A stretch of 64,000 nt of DNA, from positions 4,329 to 68,328 of the forward strand of contig QFQQ01000033.1 in the NCBI GenBank assembly GCA_003243445.1, read 5' to 3'. Position numbers and translations under genes: made by a program. Each line of letters opens with the position of its first letter. Position 1 is the stretch's first letter. Source of the stretch: Citrobacter freundii (GTDB lineage Bacteria > Bacteroidota > Bacteroidia > Chitinophagales > Chitinophagaceae). Shown here piece after piece: positions 42,269 to 50,272 of this stretch. Below the pieces are notes generated by a model, which searched no databases, was not told the origin of the DNA, and worked only from the letters and a program-made list of their open reading frames with translations.

Positions 42269-43411
42269 TTGAGTAGAAGGATATCCATAAAGAAAGTTTT
42301 GTTTTTCGCCATGTGGCTGGTGATAGGAGTGGGCATGCTGAGCCTGCTCGTTGCCGCAATGGGTAAACAAAAAAGCGATACCTGCAAAGACTACGCAATA
42401 GTGGTTAAAGGTATCCGCGGTGATGATTTCTTTCTGGATGAAGGAGATATTCTCAAATTGCTGAAAGCAGCAACCAATGGTAAGATCAAAGGACAGCCCA
42501 AAGCAGCATTTGATCTTCAGAAGATGGAAAAATTGCTGGAAACAAATCAGTGGGTAAAAGATGCGCAGATCTATTTCGATAGCCGTGACATATTACATGT
42601 AGCGGTGACCGAAAGAGAACCGGTTGCAAGGGTCTTTACCGCCAATGGCCGCTCATTCTATTTTGATGATCAGGCGCAGATGATGGGTCTGTCTGATAAG
42701 TTGAACACAAGATTGCCTGTTTTCACCGGCTTTCCTGATAAGAAAATGGTAACTCCGGCAGATACGCTGCTGATGAAGGACATTGTGGTAACAGCCCAGT
42801 ATATCAACAGCAATCCGTTCTGGTCTTCACAGGTTTCGCAGATCAATATTGACATGAGCTGCGGTCCCGCGTGCCGGGAAATGGAAATGATCCCGATGAT
42901 CGGGAATCATGTGGTAAAACTAGGTAGTGGAGAGGATATTGAAAGCAAATTCAATCGCTTGTTTATTTTTTATAAGCAGGTATTAAGCAAGGCTGGTTTT
43001 GATAAATACAAGACCATTGATGTTCGCTTCAAAGGCCAGGTTGTTGGTGCGAAAAGTGAAAATCCGAAAGTGGATTCAGTGCAGGTGAGAAAGAACGTGG
43101 AGAAACTGCTGAAGCAAATCAAGGAAATGGAAGAGCTGAATGAAAAGCAGGCTTTGTTGCCAACACCAATGCCAGTAACACCGGTGATGCCTGCTGCAGA
43201 CAGTACAAAGCCATTTTCTGATACTGAAGAAAGTGATCAACCGGAGAAACCACGTACTGAAGCAGCTGAAGGTAAAAAAACAGAGCCGAAGAAACAGGTA
43301 AACAGCAAAAGCAATCAGGATCGGCCTGCTAACAAAAAGGCAACTGAACGGCGTGATCCAAAACCGGCGCAAACAAGAGCGCCAAGGGCAGTGATGCCAA
43401 AGCGGAACTGA
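42269..43411 (+). CDS. ftsQ: Division protein FtsQ with charged C-terminal tail
   Basis: The 380-residue protein has a membrane helix (about 9-31), a POTRA-like region (about 45-110, VKGIRGDDFFLDEGDILKLL and VKDAQIYFDSRDILHVAVTEREPVARVF) and the beta domain to about 260. The last 110 residues are low-complexity, Lys/Glu/Pro-rich (ending PKRN), with a short predicted coiled coil at 271-295. FtsQ recruits the divisome; the tail is periplasmic by topology. Position in the cluster supports the call. Start is TTG at 42269, one base after the murC stop. Confidence 0.88.
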   Translation: MSRRISIKKVLFFAMWLVIGVGMLSLLVAAMGKQKSDTCKDYAIVVKGIRGDDFFLDEGDILKLLKAATNGKIKGQPKAAFDLQKMEKLLETNQWVKDAQIYFDSRDILHVAVTEREPVARVFTANGRSFYFDDQAQMMGLSDKLNTRLPVFTGFPDKKMVTPADTLLMKDIVVTAQYINSNPFWSSQVSQINIDMSCGPACREMEMIPMIGNHVVKLGSGEDIESKFNRLFIFYKQVLSKAGFDKYKTIDVRFKGQVVGAKSENPKVDSVQVRKNVEKLLKQIKEMEELNEKQALLPTPMPVTPVMPAADSTKPFSDTEESDQPEKPRTEAAEGKKTEPKKQVNSKSNQDRPANKKATERRDPKPAQTRAPRAVMPKRN

Positions 43412-43416
43412 AATAA

Positions 43417-43507
43417 AATTTAAAAGTTTGATGGTTTAAATGTTTACGAGATGACTAATGGATGGTGGAACTTTTAAACTCCTAAACAATTAAACCTTTA
43501 AACTTTC
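43417..43507. repeat. Periodic inverted repeat, vocabulary D (8-mer), ftsQ-ftsA gap
   Basis: Left arm 43417-43447 reads AATTTAAA, AGTTTGAT, GGTTTAAA in 8-base phase; right arm 43468-43507 reads AACTTTTA, AACTCCTA, AACAATTA, AACCTTTA. The gap is 126 nt. Confidence 0.85.
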
Positions 43508-43537
43508 TTAGGATGGAACAACTAAAAACAACATAAA

Positions 43538-44926
43538 ATGAGTAACGAACAACCCATAATCGTTGGCCTCGACATTGGGACAACCAAGATTGCGGTCATA
43601 GCCGGCCGCAAGAATGAGTTTGGTAAGCTCGAGATCCTCGGCTTCGGCAAAGCCAACTCCAATGGCGTGAAGCATGGACAGGTATTGAACATCGACGAAA
43701 CTATCAAGGCGATCCGTACAGCGCTGGACAATTGTTTTGCATCAAATCCAAACCTTGATATCAAAGAGGTATACGTCGGTATTGCGGGTCATCATATAAA
43801 AAGTTTGCAGACACGAGGAGATATCGTTCGTCAGTCCACTGATGAAGAAATATCTCAGCGCGAGATCGAACAACTGATCGGTGATCAGTATAAAACATAT
43901 ATACCTGCAGGTGATCAGATCATTGATGTGATACCGCAGGAGTTCACTGTTGATAATTTTCAAAATATTCCTAACCCGATTGGATATGGTGGCGTGAAAA
44001 TTGGTGCAAACTTTCACATCATAACCGGCGATAAGAATGCGATCAGGAATATCAATCGCAGTGTAGAGAAATCCGGTTTGTATACAAAAGACCTCGTGCT
44101 GCAGCCACTCGCTTCGTCTTCTGCCGTAATGTGCCAGGAAGACCTGGAAGCTGGCGTTGCGATCGTAGACATTGGTGGTGGTACAACGGACCTCGCTGTT
44201 TTCTATGAAGGCATACTGAAACACACAGCTGTTATTCCTTTTGCAGGTGAAAATATTACCAATGATATCAAAACCGGTCTGGGCGTATTAAAAACCCAGG
44301 CTGAGCAGATGAAAGTGCAGTTCGGTAGCGCACTCGCCAATGAAGCAAAGGCTAATGCATATATCACCATCCCGGGATTGCGTGGTATGCCGGCGAAAGA
44401 GATCAGCGTGAAAAATCTGGCAAACATTATCCAGGCCAGAATGAGCGAGATCATGGATTTTGTGACCTACCATCTTAAGCAGGTCGGCCTCGATAATAAA
44501 ATGCTGAACGGCGGCGTGGTACTGACTGGCGGTGGTTCACAATTGCGTCACCTGATCCAGCTGACTGAATATGTGACAGGTTTGCCTGCAAGAATTGGTT
44601 TCCCGAATGAACATCTTGCTGCCGGTCATATCGAAGAACTGGCGAAACCAACGTACTCTACCTGTATCGGTCTTATCCTGAAAGGATATGATGATTATGA
44701 GCAGAACCGCAAGCAGTTCGAGCGTGAATACAAACGGGTGGAAGTTCCTGAGAATCTGAGAAAGGTTGAACTTCCGGCGGAACCGGCGGCAGTAACAATG
44801 GAAGAAGAAGAGGATATCGAAACCGAAACACAGGAACGCCGCAGAAAAGGCCTGAGCAATTTCTGGGGGAAATTTAAAGACGGAATTATTGATCTTTTTA
44901 AAGAGGAAGAAGACAAACAATTATAA
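43538..44926 (+). CDS. ftsA: Cell division protein FtsA
   Basis: The 462-residue actin-like ATPase tethers FtsZ to the membrane. VGLDIGTTKIAVIAGRK is the phosphate-1 loop, AIVDIGGGTTDLAVFYEG the phosphate-2 loop, and GVVLTGGGSQLRHL the adenosine motif; the 1C subdomain lies at about 85-170. The C-terminus ends in an amphipathic helix (LSNFWGKFKDGIIDLFKEEED), the membrane-targeting sequence, after a glutamate-rich linker. ftsZ follows after 128 nt filled by a vocabulary-C hairpin. Confidence 0.95.
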   Translation: MSNEQPIIVGLDIGTTKIAVIAGRKNEFGKLEILGFGKANSNGVKHGQVLNIDETIKAIRTALDNCFASNPNLDIKEVYVGIAGHHIKSLQTRGDIVRQSTDEEISQREIEQLIGDQYKTYIPAGDQIIDVIPQEFTVDNFQNIPNPIGYGGVKIGANFHIITGDKNAIRNINRSVEKSGLYTKDLVLQPLASSSAVMCQEDLEAGVAIVDIGGGTTDLAVFYEGILKHTAVIPFAGENITNDIKTGLGVLKTQAEQMKVQFGSALANEAKANAYITIPGLRGMPAKEISVKNLANIIQARMSEIMDFVTYHLKQVGLDNKMLNGGVVLTGGGSQLRHLIQLTEYVTGLPARIGFPNEHLAAGHIEELAKPTYSTCIGLILKGYDDYEQNRKQFEREYKRVEVPENLRKVELPAEPAAVTMEEEEDIETETQERRRKGLSNFWGKFKDGIIDLFKEEEDKQL

Positions 44927-45028
44927 GTCAAAATTCAAAAGTCAAAATTCAAAATATCACACACGAAAATGGGAGAATCAACCATAAACGGGCACCTTTT
45001 TTACTTTTTACTTTTGAATTTTTACTTT
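44926..45028. repeat. Periodic inverted repeat, vocabulary C (7-mer), ftsA-ftsZ gap
   Basis: The left arm 44926-44956 (GTCAAAA, TTCAAAA words) starts on the last base of the ftsA stop codon; the right arm 44997-45028 (TTTTTAC, TTTTTAC, TTTTGAA) ends 26 bases before ftsZ. The gap is 128 nt. Confidence 0.88.
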
Positions 45029-45054
45029 GAAGACTAACCATTAAACTAGAACGA

Positions 45055-46992
45055 ATGATACATTTTGATTTGCCAAAAGAGAAGTCATCCATCATCAAGG
45101 TGATTGGTGTTGGTGGCGGTGGTGGTAATGCAGTGAACCACATGTTTCAACAGCAGATAGATGGCGTCAACTTTATTATATGTAATACGGATGCGCAGGC
45201 ATTGTCCAACAGCGGGATCCCGAATCGTGTGCAGCTGGGACCGCATCTGACGCAGGGCCTGGGAGCCGGTGCTAATCCTGAGATCGGGCGCCAGGCGACT
45301 GAAGAATCGCTGGAAGAATTGAGGGGCATCCTTGAAGTGAATACGAAGATGGCGTTCATCACAGCAGGTATGGGCGGCGGAACGGGTACAGGTGGTGCGC
45401 CGATCATCGCTAAGATTTGTAAAGATCTTGGGATCCTGACCGTAGGTATTGTGACTACACCTTTTTCCTATGAAGGGAAAAAACGTCAGCTCCAGGCGGA
45501 AGAAGGTATCAAGACCATGAAACAATATGTGGACACGCTGCTTGTGATCAGCAATGATAAGTTGCGTCACCAGTTTGGTAATCTCAAAATGCGTGAAGCA
45601 TTTGAAAGGGCGGATAATGTGCTTGCTACCGCTGCAAAATGTATCACAGATGTGATCAACAGTACTGGTCAGATCAATGTTGACTTTGCGGATGTTTGCA
45701 CTGTTATGCGTAATGGCGGCGTGGCGATTCTTGGCAGTGCCGCTGTTTCCGGAGAAGGCCGTGCACACAGGGCGATCGAAGAAGCATTGAATTCTCCATT
45801 GCTGAATGATAATGATATCAGGGGTGCAAAATGGATCCTCATCAATATCAACTCTGCTGAAGGTGAACATGAGTTTACTATGGATGAAGTTGATATCATA
45901 CAGACTCATCTCGTAAGCCAGGCTGGTGAAGGTACAGATGTGATCATGGGTCTTGGCTACGATCCCTTACTGGGAGATAAACTGGGCATCACGCTGATCG
46001 CAACGGGTTTCGAGTATCGTGATCCGTTCACTTTACCTGTGGCGAAAAAAACTGAAGCAAAACAGGAAGAGCGTATCGTAATGGCGCTTGGCGCCACGCC
46101 CGAGGTAAAGAAGCCAGAACCGAAAAAAGAGGAGGAGAAGAAAGCTGATCCGCTGGCTCCAAAGCTGATGGACGTAAATAGTCTTGCTGATGCACCAATG
46201 CCTGCTCTCGAAGAAATGATCGAGCCGCAATATGGCCGTGAAGAAGAACCTGTGGTTCACTTCGATCTTTTCGGCGGACAGGTGCCCACTGAAAAAGCTA
46301 AGCCTCCTGTTGAGAACACAAACAATCAACCCACGGCTAACAATACAGTGGAGAAAAAAACGCAAACCGCAAAACAGGAAGTATTGTTCTCCGGGCAGCA
46401 GATGAAACCGCTGTCTTCAGCGAATGCAAAAGATAATGCTGATTCAACTTCGCCATTTATCAAAAATGATAAAGCGAAAGAAACAGTAATGCCGCAATCA
46501 TCGGTATCGGGTGGTTATCTGTCAAGGCCGTCCAATATTTATGCTGAAGCGAAGAATGAGGTTCCTCCTGCAAAAACCACAGAGGAACAGGCTCCTCCGC
46601 CGGTAATGGCAAGCAAAGAAGACGATGAAATGCTCAGCATGCAATTAGTGGAAAGAGAGGACACTCCGGTGGCTTCAAACCCAACAACGCATCAGCAGCA
46701 AAATCCTTTCCAGGGAGATGATGCCGGATTGATGGATGAAGCAGAGGATCAGAAACGCAAAGCCGCTGAAAGATTGCACAAACTCCGCAACCTGTCATTC
46801 AATGTGAATGCTGCGGATCCAAATAATGAGTTTGAAACAGTGCCGGCTTATATCCGCCGCAATATGGAATTATATAACAGCACCTCACAGATCGAGAATT
46901 TCTATAGCAGCTATGAGGTGAAAAAAGATGGTAATAATCAGACTCAGATCAGCACGATCAATACGTTTCTGGAGGGTAAAAAGCCCGACTAG
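45055..46992 (+). CDS. ftsZ: Cell division protein FtsZ, long form
   Basis: The 645-residue tubulin homologue forms the Z ring. The GTPase core (about 1-325) has the nucleotide loop VGGGGGNAVNHM, the signature GGGTGTG at 107-113 and the T7 loop NVDFADV region. A very long, polar linker (about 325-595, many Glu, Pro, Gln, Lys) precedes the conserved C-terminal peptide VPAYIRRNMEL (596-606), which is then followed by another 39 residues instead of the protein end. E. coli FtsZ has 383 residues. The gene ends the dcw operon, with a terminator 100 nt downstream. Confidence 0.95.
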   Translation: MIHFDLPKEKSSIIKVIGVGGGGGNAVNHMFQQQIDGVNFIICNTDAQALSNSGIPNRVQLGPHLTQGLGAGANPEIGRQATEESLEELRGILEVNTKMAFITAGMGGGTGTGGAPIIAKICKDLGILTVGIVTTPFSYEGKKRQLQAEEGIKTMKQYVDTLLVISNDKLRHQFGNLKMREAFERADNVLATAAKCITDVINSTGQINVDFADVCTVMRNGGVAILGSAAVSGEGRAHRAIEEALNSPLLNDNDIRGAKWILININSAEGEHEFTMDEVDIIQTHLVSQAGEGTDVIMGLGYDPLLGDKLGITLIATGFEYRDPFTLPVAKKTEAKQEERIVMALGATPEVKKPEPKKEEEKKADPLAPKLMDVNSLADAPMPALEEMIEPQYGREEEPVVHFDLFGGQVPTEKAKPPVENTNNQPTANNTVEKKTQTAKQEVLFSGQQMKPLSSANAKDNADSTSPFIKNDKAKETVMPQSSVSGGYLSRPSNIYAEAKNEVPPAKTTEEQAPPPVMASKEDDEMLSMQLVEREDTPVASNPTTHQQQNPFQGDDAGLMDEAEDQKRKAAERLHKLRNLSFNVNAADPNNEFETVPAYIRRNMELYNSTSQIENFYSSYEVKKDGNNQTQISTINTFLEGKKPD

Positions 46993-47092
46993 GAGCTAAG
47001 AGGAGGAAAGAGGGAAGGAGGTGAAAGGGATTTTACTTCATTCCTCTTTCGTTCCCAATGAAGCCAACGTAAGGAACGTGTTTTTAGTTGTT

Positions 47093-47124
47093 CCCCTGAC
47101 GTTTTCGTCAGGGGTTTTCTTTTT
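47093..47124 (+). terminator. Intrinsic terminator of the dcw operon
   Basis: CCCCTGACG (47093-47101), a TTTT loop and CGTCAGGGG (47106-47114) form a perfect 9-bp stem, followed by TTTTCTTTTT. Confidence 0.93.
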
Positions 47125-47156
47125 GAGAGAGTTCTTATTGTTAAACAGGATTTTTA

Positions 47157-47249
47157 AAGGTTTCATAAGTTTCAGAGGTTCCAGAGGTTTCAAAGGTCAG
47201 GCAGTCTGACTTTTGGAACTTCTGGAACCTCTGAAACTTATGGAACTTT
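47157..47249. repeat. Periodic inverted repeat, vocabulary B (9-mer), 44-bp stem
   Basis: The left arm 47157-47200 and right arm 47206-47249 are complementary at 39 of 44 positions with a 5-base loop. All five exceptions are G-T or T-G, so a + strand RNA would be fully paired with five G-U wobbles. The element lies between the ftsZ terminator and the convergent ABC permease gene. Confidence 0.92.
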
Positions 47250-47256
47250 CTCTCGC

Positions 47257-48042
47257 TTAGAGGTCGTCTACAAGAAACTTCTTCCTTGCAAAGAATATGT
47301 ATAGCGTGATATACGCGAGCACCCCGATCATCAATACGATAGCAGCGGGAGCGTCGGGATACATCACTTTTTCTCCGAATGGTATCGGGATAAGTACGTC
47401 TGATGTTTGTAATGGAAGAAAGTAGCTGATTGGCGCCAGCTTGAACTGGAATGTCATCAGGCCGCAGATCAGCCATTCGAAGATCAGGCCATAGAGGAAA
47501 AAGATGATGATCGCCAGGCCACTGCGGCGGAATAGTACCGCCAGCATTAGCGCAAGGAAAAGATAGGCGAGTGACTGGAAAAATACATAGATCAGGTATT
47601 CCATTCCCTCGAATGAGAAACTTCCACGGGAGATCAGGCCGAAGAACAGGGAGGTCACTCCGTTCAGCAAGGTGATCAGTACGGAGAACAATACCACCAT
47701 GGCGATCTTCACGCTGATGAATTGTTTGCGGCTCCATCCATCAATAATATTCTGGCGGTGTGTTTTAAAATTGAATTCATTTACCATCAGCATGATGATG
47801 ATCATTCCCGGAAAATAAAGCAACCAGCTGCTGAACCAGCCTACGGTCTGCCATACTTTAGGAAAGGCAAATGGGCTGCCAAGCACCATGGAGCTGCCGG
47901 GCACTTCGGTTTGCGTCCGCTCAACAATGCTCCAGGCAATATAGTTAACAAGAAAAATGCTGGCTAAATAAAGTATCGAAAACACCCAGAAGGCGCGGTA
48001 GTTTTTAACTTTCAGCCATTCGATTCGTAAAAGGTGTGACAT
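47257..48042 (-). CDS. ABC-2 type transporter permease
   Basis: The 261-residue membrane protein has six likely helices (about 15-37, 68-92, 112-136, 145-170, 176-200 and 225-250) and resembles ABC-2 permeases with the NEFNFKTHRQNIIDGWSRKQFI cytoplasmic stretch. It pairs with the ATPase gene 21 nt upstream to form an exporter; the substrate is unknown (multidrug, antibiotic or copper-type exporters share this layout). The stop codon is seven bases from the vocabulary-B hairpin. Confidence 0.85.
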   Translation of the reverse strand: MSHLLRIEWLKVKNYRAFWVFSILYLASIFLVNYIAWSIVERTQTEVPGSSMVLGSPFAFPKVWQTVGWFSSWLLYFPGMIIIMLMVNEFNFKTHRQNIIDGWSRKQFISVKIAMVVLFSVLITLLNGVTSLFFGLISRGSFSFEGMEYLIYVFFQSLAYLFLALMLAVLFRRSGLAIIIFFLYGLIFEWLICGLMTFQFKLAPISYFLPLQTSDVLIPIPFGEKVMYPDAPAAIVLMIGVLAYITLYIFFARKKFLVDDL

Positions 48043-48063
48043 ATAATTAATTTATCGGTATGA

Positions 48064-48984
48064 TTAACGTTCGCTTTTTGTTCCGGTGATCTCGAGGAAG
48101 GTTGTTTCGAGGGATTTACGTTTTGTATTCAGTCTGCTTAATACAATACCGCGTTCGAAACAAAGCCTGTTCAGTTGTGTAGCAGAAATGCTGTCATCAC
48201 AGAGTACCTGCAGATAGCCGTCATGTGTTTCAGTACCGCTTACGCCTGGTAATTGTTTAACAACATTATCCAGTGCAATGAGATCATCAGCACTGATCTC
48301 GAACACAACGGACTGTGTTGCATTGCCGGTCGTATCCAGTATTTCGCGAACGCTGCCGACAGCTTTCATGTGTCCTTTCTGGATGATGGCGACGTGTGTA
48401 CATACCTTTTCAACCTCATCCAGGATATGGCTGGCCATGATGATGGTCTTGCCCTGACGGTTAAGATCTTTTATGAGTGCCCTGATCTCTGCGATACCGG
48501 CAGGATCGAGGCCATTGGTAGGTTCATCAAATACAAGTATATCCGGATTGCCAAGCAGCGTTGATGCGATGGCAAGACGTTGCTTCATACCAAGCGAGTA
48601 CGTGCTGAACTTGGAATCTTTTCGTTGGGTAAGGTTGACAATATCCAGTACGCGTGCGATATCTTCCCTGCCACGTTGCTTGATCTCTGCCGCAATGATC
48701 AGGTTTTTTTCACCACTTAAATAATGATAGAAATTGGGTGTTTCGAGCAATGTTCCGATCCGTTGGCGTGTCAGTTCTGAACCGGCCTCGCCGTTCCAGA
48801 GAAAAGAACCGGAACTCGCTTTCAGGATATCCATAACGATACCAAGCAGCGTGGTCTTACCACTGCCGTTGGGGCCAAGGATACCAAACACACTCCCTTT
48901 GGGCACTTCAAAGGAAATGTTGTCGAGGGCTTTGATCGGCCCATAGAATTTGGAGATTTTGTCGATAGTGAGAATGGAGCTCAT
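48064..48984 (-). CDS. ABC transporter ATP-binding protein
   Basis: The 306-residue protein is the ATPase of an ABC-2 exporter. Walker A GPNGSGKTT (37-45), the signature YSLGMKQRLAIA, Walker B DILVFDEPTNGLDPAG, and the H-loop SHILDEVEKVC are complete. A roughly 80-residue C-terminal domain follows, as in drug-export ATPases of the CcmA/NatA group. It is the first gene of a two-gene operon with the permease. Confidence 0.9.
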   Translation of the reverse strand: MSSILTIDKISKFYGPIKALDNISFEVPKGSVFGILGPNGSGKTTLLGIVMDILKASSGSFLWNGEAGSELTRQRIGTLLETPNFYHYLSGEKNLIIAAEIKQRGREDIARVLDIVNLTQRKDSKFSTYSLGMKQRLAIASTLLGNPDILVFDEPTNGLDPAGIAEIRALIKDLNRQGKTIIMASHILDEVEKVCTHVAIIQKGHMKAVGSVREILDTTGNATQSVVFEISADDLIALDNVVKQLPGVSGTETHDGYLQVLCDDSISATQLNRLCFERGIVLSRLNTKRKSLETTFLEITGTKSER

Positions 48985-49150
48985 AATGCGTGATTGTTGT
49001 CTGAAGATAAGCGTTTATGCCGCTTTTCAAAGTAAAAAAGTGATTGTTTAGGCTTGTGGAATGATGAGAGGGGCAGTTTTGTTTTTTATGGGATTGATAG
49101 GTGTTTGGGTACACAGTTAGGAAAGGTACCGCATTGCGGAAACGCCCCTT

Positions 49151-49330
49151 GCCGGCACGCCTGCCGGTCGCAGTTCGACTGCGCAATAAAATATCACGAA
49201 TAGGAAAGCCCAGCTTACGTATCGCAGGATCTTGCGCCGCTTTTCGGCCAGGCACGGCTATACGAGTGCGCGGCTGAATCGCCGCTAAAAAAAGTCAGTT
49301 CGCAACCAGCAAGCAAAAGTTTTTGCTGGT
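49151..49330. other. Array of six short stem-loops, possibly a structured RNA or repeat
   Basis: Perfect stems: CCGGCA/TGCCGG (49152-49167), CGCAGT-TCG-ACTGCG (49169-49183), CGCA/TGCG (49223-49236), GCCG/CGGC (49236-49248), GCGGC/GCCGC (49270-49285) and ACCAGCAA/TTGCTGGT (49305-49330). Composition differs from the AT-rich flanks. It could be a structured leader of the ABC operon, an independent RNA or a decayed mobile repeat. Confidence 0.35.
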
Positions 49331-49387
49331 CTATAAAAATTCATCTTAGCTCTGTATTTTATTTTCATAGATGATAATAAAAGGCAT

Positions 49388-49420
49388 AAAAAAACGGCAA
49401 GCGGATTTCCGTTGCCGTTT
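49388..49420 (-). terminator. Intrinsic terminator of the DUF6159 gene
   Basis: On the minus strand AAACGGCAA (49420-49412) pairs with TTGCCGTTT (49400-49392) over an 11-base loop and runs into a T-tract. Confidence 0.88.
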
Positions 49421-49438
49421 CGTAAGCTGACCAGGTAA

Positions 49439-50272
49439 TTATTTCTTATTTACAAACAGGTTGTCGATCGCCTGCTGGTTGAAATGCGCAACAGGATCGC
49501 CATTGATGTTATGATAGACTGCGCTGACAAAGATCATCTCAGAAGCGCTGATGATGGCGACAACCGTAAATGCGCCGATGGCAGCGAGTACAATACCAGC
49601 GATCGGGTGGATCAATGACCCGACCAGGTAGAGCAGCAAACCTGCACCGAGCATCCCGATGAATTTGATCAGGCCAAAGCTGAATGTGGCGCCAAGGCTT
49701 TCACCCCATTTCTCTTTCATCATCCTGGATGAACGTTTGAATGCTTCGATCGGGCCAACATTTTCATACGCAATGATCGGTACTACGAAGAATGTTGCAA
49801 TAGCCCAAACCACGCCCAGTATACCCGTGATGATCTTTCCGATCACGCCGGATTCTTCCTGGATAGCTTTTAATATCGTACCAACGATCGCTGCAAAAAC
49901 AGCCCAGGCAAAGATGGCACCGATACGGCTGATAGCAAATTGAAGACCAGCACGGATCGTCACTTCTTCCCCACGAAAATATAACCTTGTGCAATGCACC
50001 AACGCCATATTAAAGAATACGATCACGAAATAGTTAGCTACATAAAAAACGAAGATGAGGAAGTAGATGGTCGCATTGTTCTGCTGTTCACCAACACCGT
50101 CAAGATCCCAGTCGTTCACGGCCAGCAAACCTGTAAAAAATGAACCGATCACGAGCAAAAGGGAGATGCCGGAAAGAACCGGGAAAAGGATCAGTTGTTT
50201 ATTCTCTTTTAAAACTTTGAAGCTGTTCATGGCAAGTGTCCAGCCATTAGACAAGCGGTCTAAAAAACTCAT
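49439..50272 (-). CDS. DUF6159 family membrane protein
   Basis: The 277-residue protein has about six membrane helices and the DUF6159 pattern: FLDRLSNGWTLAMNSFKVLKENKQLILFPVLSG at the start, VAYFFNMALV-like NYFVIVFFNMALVHCTRLYFRGEE, and IAYENVGPIEAFKRSSRMMKEKWGES in a cytoplasmic loop. Function is unknown. It stands alone with its own terminator. Confidence 0.8.
   Translation of the reverse strand: MSFLDRLSNGWTLAMNSFKVLKENKQLILFPVLSGISLLLVIGSFFTGLLAVNDWDLDGVGEQQNNATIYFLIFVFYVANYFVIVFFNMALVHCTRLYFRGEEVTIRAGLQFAISRIGAIFAWAVFAAIVGTILKAIQEESGVIGKIITGILGVVWAIATFFVVPIIAYENVGPIEAFKRSSRMMKEKWGESLGATFSFGLIKFIGMLGAGLLLYLVGSLIHPIAGIVLAAIGAFTVVAIISASEMIFVSAVYHNINGDPVAHFNQQAIDNLFVNKK

Larger units (their letters stand above)
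48985..49438. other. 454-nt intergenic region with a series of small hairpins
   Basis: The part 48985-49130 is AT-rich and carries the promoter region of the ABC operon. The GC-richer part 49132-49330 holds at least six short perfect stems in a row (see the separate entry). A terminator for the DUF6159 gene closes the region. No convincing gene: a minus-strand reading frame of 115 codons covers the hairpin segment but has an Arg/Ala-rich composition without any recognisable domain. Confidence 0.5.

Noticed and set aside
47021..47209. 62-codon + strand frame after ftsZ
   Set aside because: It runs through the dcw terminator and the vocabulary-B hairpin; no support for a gene.
48908..49255. 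115-codon minus-strand frame with Arg/Ala-rich product upstream of the ABC operon
   Set aside because: It overlaps the start of the ABC ATPase gene and the stem-loop series, and the product has no domain; structure at the nucleic-acid level is the better explanation.
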